The position numbers and the translations under genes were made by a program. A stretch of DNA of 64,000 nucleotides from an uncultured Prevotella sp. (lineage in GTDB: Bacteria > Bacteroidota > Bacteroidia > Bacteroidales > Bacteroidaceae): the NCBI GenBank assembly GCA_900314995.1, contig OMXK01000034.1:381-64380 (forward strand), in the 5' to 3' direction. The notes below the pieces were generated by a model. It did no database searches. It saw nothing but the letters and a program-made list of their open reading frames with translations, and was not told the origin of the DNA. Positions 60,141-64,000 of this stretch are shown piece after piece (within the stretch, counting starts at the first letter, position 1; every line of letters begins with the position of its first letter).

Positions 60141-61015
60141 ATGAGCAACAGTAAGTTTGACAACCATCCCATCCCCCTTTGGATGAAGGATTGTGAGAGA
60201 AAGAGGTTGGCGGATTCGCTGACAAGTGGTTGGCGGATTCGCTGACAAGTGTTTTACAACAGGTGTCTGATGACTGGGATATACAGGATTCCCACAAGGC
60301 CGTTAGTGCATTCGAGAAATGGGCTTATCATTTGATTGACATGGATAAGCTTGGCACTCGAAGAGCTTTTGATAAAGAGATGGCCTTCACCTTCCAGGTT
60401 ACTCAGGATGTTCATAGTGATGAACTTCTTGACTTGCTCTTAGAGCATCATCCTGAGAAATGGAACTATATCCGCCACGTCATGATGAGCGACCCGGTAG
60501 TGGATATTGTCTATGAAGACAGGTATATTAACACTCCGCTGGGTTGCATTCTCCTTGCACAGTTCATCCGGCGAATCCGTGATCTGTTCTTGCTGAATTT
60601 TAATAGTATCACTATTTCCCTCTCGAAGAAGGATTTCCGTGTCATGTATGATGACGACGAACTGAGGCTCGACCGTCGATTCTCATTCGCAGATCATAGA
60701 GATTCTTTTATGAAGAAGTGTATAAACCAGATCATTTGTGACAAAACCAGGTTTGAAGTGAAGAACCTCGCTCATACCCGCTCAATACGGGTGTTTAACA
60801 AAAGCTATGATTTGTCCATAATGCCCGAAGGAGGTCTTGCTCATGGCTGGGGTATCGAGAATGGCAAGCATAGTGATCTGACAACGTTTGATTTGAGTGA
60901 TCACCTTGACACAAACCTCCATTTGTTTAATCGTAATGCTCATCGCCATGATAAGGCAGGAGTGCATTACACTGTTCATTTTGAGCTTCTGAAAGAGAAA
61001 GAAACTCAATTTTAG
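60141..61015 (+). pseudogene. Unknown gene interrupted by a 23-bp tandem duplication
   Basis: ATG 60141 opens MSNSKFDNHPIPLWMKD... and stops at 60243-60245 because a 23-bp segment (60206-60228) is repeated at 60229-60251. Deleting one copy joins this start to the long frame that ends at 61013-61015, giving 283 residues. The product is soluble, with EKWAYHLIDMDKLGTRRAF near the start, a middle VMYDDDELRLDRRFSF, and late His-rich HLFNRNAHRHDKAG. I do not recognise a family. A TTG restart at 60230 could yield 261 residues even now. Slippage at the repeat could switch the gene on or off. Confidence 0.75.
60206..60251 (+). repeat. 23-bp perfect tandem duplication
   Basis: Two adjacent identical units beginning GTTGGCGGATTCGCTGACAA. 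The length is not a multiple of three. Confidence 0.95.
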
Positions 61016-61069
61016 GCTGCAAATGTGACTTTTTCTTGGAATGATGGTTATCCATTCGGGAAAAATTCG

Positions 61070-61077
61070 TAACTTTG
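61070..61077 (+). promoter_or_regulatory. -7 box of structured RNA copy 1
   Basis: TAACTTTG, followed by the RNA from about 61083. Confidence 0.65.
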
Positions 61078-61082
61078 CAGCA

Positions 61083-61250
61083 GCTAAGTAGCCTCGTAAG
61101 AGGCCAAAAGCAGTGCTTTGACTCTGAAATCGCCAAGTTTCATCGAACACAAACAAAGCACAGGAACAGCCCATACGGTGGGTTGCTTGTCTGTGTGTTT
61201 GTAGGTGTTTGGCGATACCTGGAGTCACATAAGGGGCAATCCACTTTTCT
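61083..61250 (+). ncRNA. Pseudoknotted RNA, copy 1
   Basis: Helices: hairpin GCCTC-GTAA-GAGGC (61091-61104); GTGCTTTG 61113-61120 with CAAAGCAC 61154-61161; ACTC 61121-61124 with GAGT 61222-61225; ATCGCCAA 61129-61136 with 61209-61216; ACAAAC 61149-61154 with 61197-61202; hairpin CAGCCCA/TGGGTTG (61167-61185). The GTGCTTTG pairing crosses three others, a pseudoknot. A tail GCAATCCAC (61236-61244) can also pair with 61178-61186, competing with the hairpin. All pairings recur with compensatory changes in copy 2. Family not recognised; ends in T-rich sequence. Confidence 0.75.
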
Positions 61251-61299
61251 TTTACTTTATTTTTTTCGACATACTATATGTTTTCTGAAAATAAAGTTG

Positions 61300-61307
61300 T
61301 ATCTTTG
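61300..61307 (+). promoter_or_regulatory. -7 box of the tetR-type gene
   Basis: TATCTTTG, 18 bp before ATG 61326; excludes the in-frame start at 61278. Confidence 0.65.
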
Positions 61308-61325
61308 CACCAAACTTTATGCGTT

Positions 61326-61937
61326 ATGGGAAAAAACAATAAGGAGGTAATATTCCAAAAGGCTTTCAAAACCTTTGTCGAAAAGGACTTCGGTTCAGTA
61401 ACTATACAGGATATAGAGGATGGGTCAGATTTCACTCGTGGGGCATTATTCTATTATACAAAAGATAAAGCATCTATGTTCTGTATGGCGGTTGAAATGT
61501 GTTTTTTCGAGAAGTTAAATACCGATCGGTATCTTTCGGATTTCATGAGTAAGCCTCATTCATTGATTGAGTTCGTTCATTTCTATGTTGAACAGCAGGA
61601 GAAGCGCATAAAGATTTTCCAGACTGCTACAGGATGTCGTCAAAGTGAGGCTATTCGTTACTATTTAAGACTAATGACATCAGCATCGGATGTTATGCCT
61701 GGTTTCCTTGATCGTATCAGAGATGACAATGATAAATTTAAAGCAGCTTTTATTCAAATGATAAGTCAAGCTAAGGATAATGGTGAGATTCGTCCAGACA
61801 CAAATGTTCAGGAAGCTGTATCTGATTTTATCCTGAAATCATGGGGAAACTGTTTCAATGCCGTACTTTCTAATGATTCAGCCTATGATCCTCTCTTTGA
61901 AATGATTAGCATATACCAGAAATATAAACAGTCATAA
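61326..61937 (+). CDS. TetR/AcrR-family transcriptional regulator
   Basis: 203 residues. The N-terminal helix-turn-helix (about 8-52, VIFQKAFKTFVEKDFGSVTIQDIEDGSDFTRGALFYYTKDKASMF in outline) fits TetR: F..KGF..TT..DI......RG..Y.Y...K..L. The ligand domain is all helical and specific to this subgroup. Flanked on both sides by the two copies of the pseudoknotted RNA, so it may control them or be controlled by them. AT-rich. The target is unknown. Confidence 0.85.
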   Translation: MGKNNKEVIFQKAFKTFVEKDFGSVTIQDIEDGSDFTRGALFYYTKDKASMFCMAVEMCFFEKLNTDRYLSDFMSKPHSLIEFVHFYVEQQEKRIKIFQTATGCRQSEAIRYYLRLMTSASDVMPGFLDRIRDDNDKFKAAFIQMISQAKDNGEIRPDTNVQEAVSDFILKSWGNCFNAVLSNDSAYDPLFEMISIYQKYKQS

Positions 61938-62012
61938 GGCAATTAATACCTCTTTTTTTATTCGAATCATGACTTTTTTGTGTTATATTGTCAAATACTC
62001 GAATAAAATGAT

Positions 62013-62020
62013 TATCTTTG
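62013..62020 (+). promoter_or_regulatory. -7 box of structured RNA copy 2
   Basis: TATCTTTG, followed by the RNA from about 62026. Confidence 0.65.
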
Positions 62021-62025
62021 CGCCA

Positions 62026-62196
62026 GCTTTGAAGTCTCGTAAGAGGCGGATGGCGGTGCTTTGGCTCGAAATCGGCTAAATTTCAAGAATACATACAAAG
62101 CACAGAAACAGCTCATAAGGTGAGCTGCTTTACTGTGTGTATGTAGGTAGTCTTAGCCGATACCAGAGCCGCACGGTGGGCAGCTCATTCTTTTTT
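62026..62196 (+). ncRNA. Pseudoknotted RNA, copy 2
   Basis: Same helix plan as copy 1: hairpin GTCTC-GTAA-GAGGC (62034-62047); GTGCTTTG 62056-62063 with 62096-62103; GGCTC 62063-62067 with GAGCC 62166-62170; ATCGGCTAA 62071-62079 with 62153-62161; ACATAC 62091-62096 with 62139-62144; hairpin CAGCTCA/TGAGCTG (62109-62127); tail GCAGCTCAT 62180-62188 complementary to 62120-62128. Ends in TTCTTTTTT, which may terminate it. Confidence 0.75.
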
Positions 62197-62289
62197 CCCA
62201 TAGTTCCGCATCACTATCCAACAAAACATAGCTAAGAAGAAATTCTTAGTATTTGGCAGGGTACTACCGATCGAGAGATTATGTAGTAC

Positions 62290-62515
62290 CCATTTCCGTA
62301 AACATCATATTATCATTTTCCCATATTGTGCTATTTATATCATTATCATATTTGTATCTTATGCAATTATTATATTTGTATAATTACATGTTTTGAAGTT
62401 CGCATTTTCTACAATTATCATGTTTGTATAATCTGCTATTATAATAATTGTGTATTTTACAATTATAATATTCTATATTATTGATATTCAAATATTTGTA
62501 TATTATTATATTAAA
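62290..62515. repeat. AT-rich tract with repeated TTTGTAT words
   Basis: ATCATATTTGTAT, ATTATATTTGTAT, ATCATGTTTGTAT and CAAATATTTGTAT recur every 30-60 bp; no gene. The same words return at 63183-63328 on the other side of mobC. Candidate part of the transfer origin or a regulatory array. Confidence 0.55.
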
Positions 62516-62569
62516 CAAAGTTTAACTTCATCTTTTCTCTGATATTATCGTTGTCTCAGACTTTCTTCC

Positions 62570-62577
62570 TAACTTTG
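62570..62577 (+). promoter_or_regulatory. -7 box upstream of mobC
   Basis: TAACTTTG; the leader of about 210 nt includes the 56-bp tandem duplication. Confidence 0.6.
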
Positions 62578-62649
62578 CAGTGAGGATTTGGCAAATGTGT
62601 TTGATAGTTTCTTAGCAAGTTGTATTTTTGTGGCCACAAATCCTCCTGC

Positions 62650-62761
62650 GGATGGATTCGCTACCTCAAAAATCGACTTGCCTGTGCTTCGACACAGGAG
62701 AACGAGGATGGATTCGCTACCTCAAAAATCGACTTGCCTGTGCTTCGACACAGGAGAACGA
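62650..62761 (+). repeat. 56-bp perfect tandem duplication
   Basis: Units 62650-62705 and 62706-62761 are identical. Each contains a hairpin CCTGTG / CACAGG, so the mobC leader carries two copies of the hairpin. Confidence 0.9.
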
Positions 62762-62792
62762 TACTCGCAACTCGTATCTATAATTGAGCTAT

Positions 62793-63182
62793 ATGGACAA
62801 AAGAACAATCGTATGCAAAGTGAGGCTGACTCCAGAAGAGCATAACCTCTTCAAGCAAAAGGCATCTGGCTATGGCAATCTGAGTGCCATGATCCGTGAT
62901 GCTGTCAGGCAGTTCAATGACGTCGGAACCATCCGACGCATGGAAGCCCTGAACGAAATGACAGAGCTTTACTGTAAGTATCAGCAGGATCTAAGCTGGC
63001 TCGGTGGCAACTTCAACCAGTCGATGAAACGTGCCAATGAACTTGCCATTGGCCATGAACTACGCCAGGACTACTATGATCAGGTCATCCTGCCCCAAGT
63101 CCGGCAGATACTAACATTTCTTGAAGAAGTTAAGTCTGAGCAGCACATGATTGCCCAAAAACTCGTCAAGTCTCATCCATAA
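62793..63182 (+). CDS. mobC: MobC-like mobilization accessory protein
   Basis: 129 residues from ATG 62793 (MDKRTIVCKVRLTPEEHNLF). The N-terminal ribbon-helix-helix pattern (VCKVRLTPEEHNLFKQKA, GNLSAMIRDAV) is followed by the helical part typical of MobC (LGGNFNQSMKRANEL). It binds the transfer origin and helps the relaxase nick DNA. The relaxase gene follows 146 bp later, separated by AT-rich repeat sequence. Confidence 0.88.
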   Translation: MDKRTIVCKVRLTPEEHNLFKQKASGYGNLSAMIRDAVRQFNDVGTIRRMEALNEMTELYCKYQQDLSWLGGNFNQSMKRANELAIGHELRQDYYDQVILPQVRQILTFLEEVKSEQHMIAQKLVKSHP

Positions 63183-63328
63183 ATATGATATTTGTATATT
63201 ATTATAATTGCATAACAGCATATTCTATTAAGAGTATAATAACATATTATGCAAATCATATATTCCGCAAATTGTATATTATCATATTTATATATTAGTA
63301 TATTAGCCTATTATAGAAATTACATAAT
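63183..63328. repeat. AT-rich repeat tract between mobC and the relaxase gene
   Basis: Repeated ATATTTGTATATT, ATCATATTTATATATT and similar words with TATTATAA pairs; no gene and no consensus promoter. Shares motifs with 62290-62515. Confidence 0.5.
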
Positions 63329-64000
63329 ATGATAGCAACCATCCTACCATCCAGTTCCAACTTCCACGCTGTTGAATACAATGAGCGCAAGGTAGCCGAG
63401 GGTAAGGCAGAACTCGTGGAGATGCTAAACTTCGGCTACATCAGCAACATGGGTGAATACTCCACCGAAGACCTGATAACTTTCCTGAACGACTATTCTG
63501 CAAAGAATAACCGAATCCAAAAACCTCAGTTCCATATAGCTTTCTCCTGTAAAGGCCATGAGATGACTCATGAGCAATTGGTCAGCTTCGCCCGTCGCTA
63601 CATGAACGAAATGGGATATGGTCAGCATGGCCAGCCTATGCTCATCTATGCCCATCACGACACAGACAATAACCATATCCATGTCATTACCAGCCGCGTG
63701 GCTCCTGATGGACAGAAGATAGACAACAACCATGAACGCCGACGATCTCAGGATGTCATCAACCGATTGTTGCAGCAGAGCGAGAATGAAAGAGTTGGGG
63801 AGTCCACTGCCAAAGCTCTCGAATATACCTTCACATCCGTCCCTCAGTACATGGCCATCCTTGAATCCCTTGGCTATGAGTGCTACAAAGAGGATGGTGA
63901 TATTGTCATCAAGCGAGCTGGCATGATTCAAGAGAAGGTTAGCCAGGCATTTATCGAGTCCAAATGCCGGAAGGATTATTTCCAGGATCAGCGTCGCAAG
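63329..64000 (+). CDS. Relaxase/mobilization nuclease, 5' part (cut by window edge)
   Basis: 224 codons open to the end of the window, starting MIATILPSSSNFHAVEYNERKV. The relaxase fold is evident: PQFHIAFSCKGHEMTHEQL, GYGQHGQPMLIYAHHDTDNNHIHVITSRV, with the metal-binding histidine triad in HDTDNNHIHV (about 110-120). The N-terminal catalytic tyrosine is likely Tyr17 or Tyr37. It would nick and pilot the element in conjugation with MobC. The remaining C-terminal part lies outside. Confidence 0.88.
   Translation, partial: MIATILPSSSNFHAVEYNERKVAEGKAELVEMLNFGYISNMGEYSTEDLITFLNDYSAKNNRIQKPQFHIAFSCKGHEMTHEQLVSFARRYMNEMGYGQHGQPMLIYAHHDTDNNHIHVITSRVAPDGQKIDNNHERRRSQDVINRLLQQSENERVGESTAKALEYTFTSVPQYMAILESLGYECYKEDGDIVIKRAGMIQEKVSQAFIESKCRKDYFQDQRRK

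Noticed and set aside
61075..61350. 91-codon frame across structured RNA copy 1
   Set aside because: The region shows compensatory base pairing, not codon conservation, and copy 2 has no matching frame.
61083..62196. Type III toxin-antitoxin RNA
   Set aside because: There are no short tandem repeats of about 36 nt and no ToxN-like gene; the two copies are 160 nt each and 950 bp apart.
62650..62761. CRISPR array
   Set aside because: Only two directly adjacent identical units, no spacers and no cas genes.
62588..62845. 85-codon frame upstream of mobC
   Set aside because: Made largely of the 56-bp tandem duplication and overlaps mobC in another frame.

Overview
The window looks like a chromosomal stretch of a Bacteroidales bacterium, most likely Prevotella or a close relative. 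Three things point there. Many transcription units start after a Bacteroidetes-type -7 box (TAnnTTTG, often TACCTTTGC or TATCTTTGC). There is a SusC/SusD operon and PorX/PorW-type secretion genes. The tRNA genes lack an encoded CCA end. No rRNA, CRISPR array, integrase or transposase gene was seen.

Bases 1-14,700 are accessory DNA. A WYL regulator is followed by a rod-like RNA candidate (1811-1958). Then comes an AT-rich cluster of WG-repeat, leucine-rich-repeat and zinc-ribbon proteins (2019-7690), one of which carries an in-frame stop. A run of uncharacterised genes (8149-11652) leads to a VirE-N/DUF3987 primase/helicase-like protein (11670-14138) and an M15 peptidase. Short-repeat arrays, two near-identical palindrome-containing promoters and three copies of a 28-bp GCTACAAC-type repeat mark this region.

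Bases 14,716-25,290 are mostly minus-strand core genes: exbB, two exbD, tonB, a PstS-like lipoprotein and a TPR protein; an aminotransferase; ribBA; an LptF/G-type permease; and a SRPBCC protein. tRNA-Met follows. Bases 25,600-30,400 hold what may be the remains of a galactan-use locus: an internally deleted LacI regulator with two palindromic operators, a GH53 galactanase, an SGNH hydrolase and a GH2-like protein that runs into tRNA-Lys. A permease, rsmI and a coiled-coil lipoprotein follow. The SusC/SusD operon (33,839-39,743) comes next, with two accessory lipoproteins; its layout resembles a peptide-import SusCD operon.

Bases 39,880-40,226 are a non-coding composite of 22-bp phased repeats, a large hairpin and a 35-bp perfect inverted repeat. 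Core genes continue: a BACON lipoprotein, tadA, birA, pyrH, a DUF4834-like protein, pssA, psd, dnaE, trxA, and an aroA-porW-porX-tsaE operon on the minus strand, ending at tRNA-Pro.

From 56,213 to the right edge is a plasmid-like mobilizable element: a Rep_3 initiator with iterons, a frameshifted WYL regulator, an unknown gene broken by a 23-bp tandem duplication, a TetR regulator, MobC and the start of a relaxase. Within it are two copies of an apparently undescribed RNA of about 160 nt. Each copy has its own promoter, and their helices, including a pseudoknot, covary. This RNA pair is the strongest candidate here for something new.
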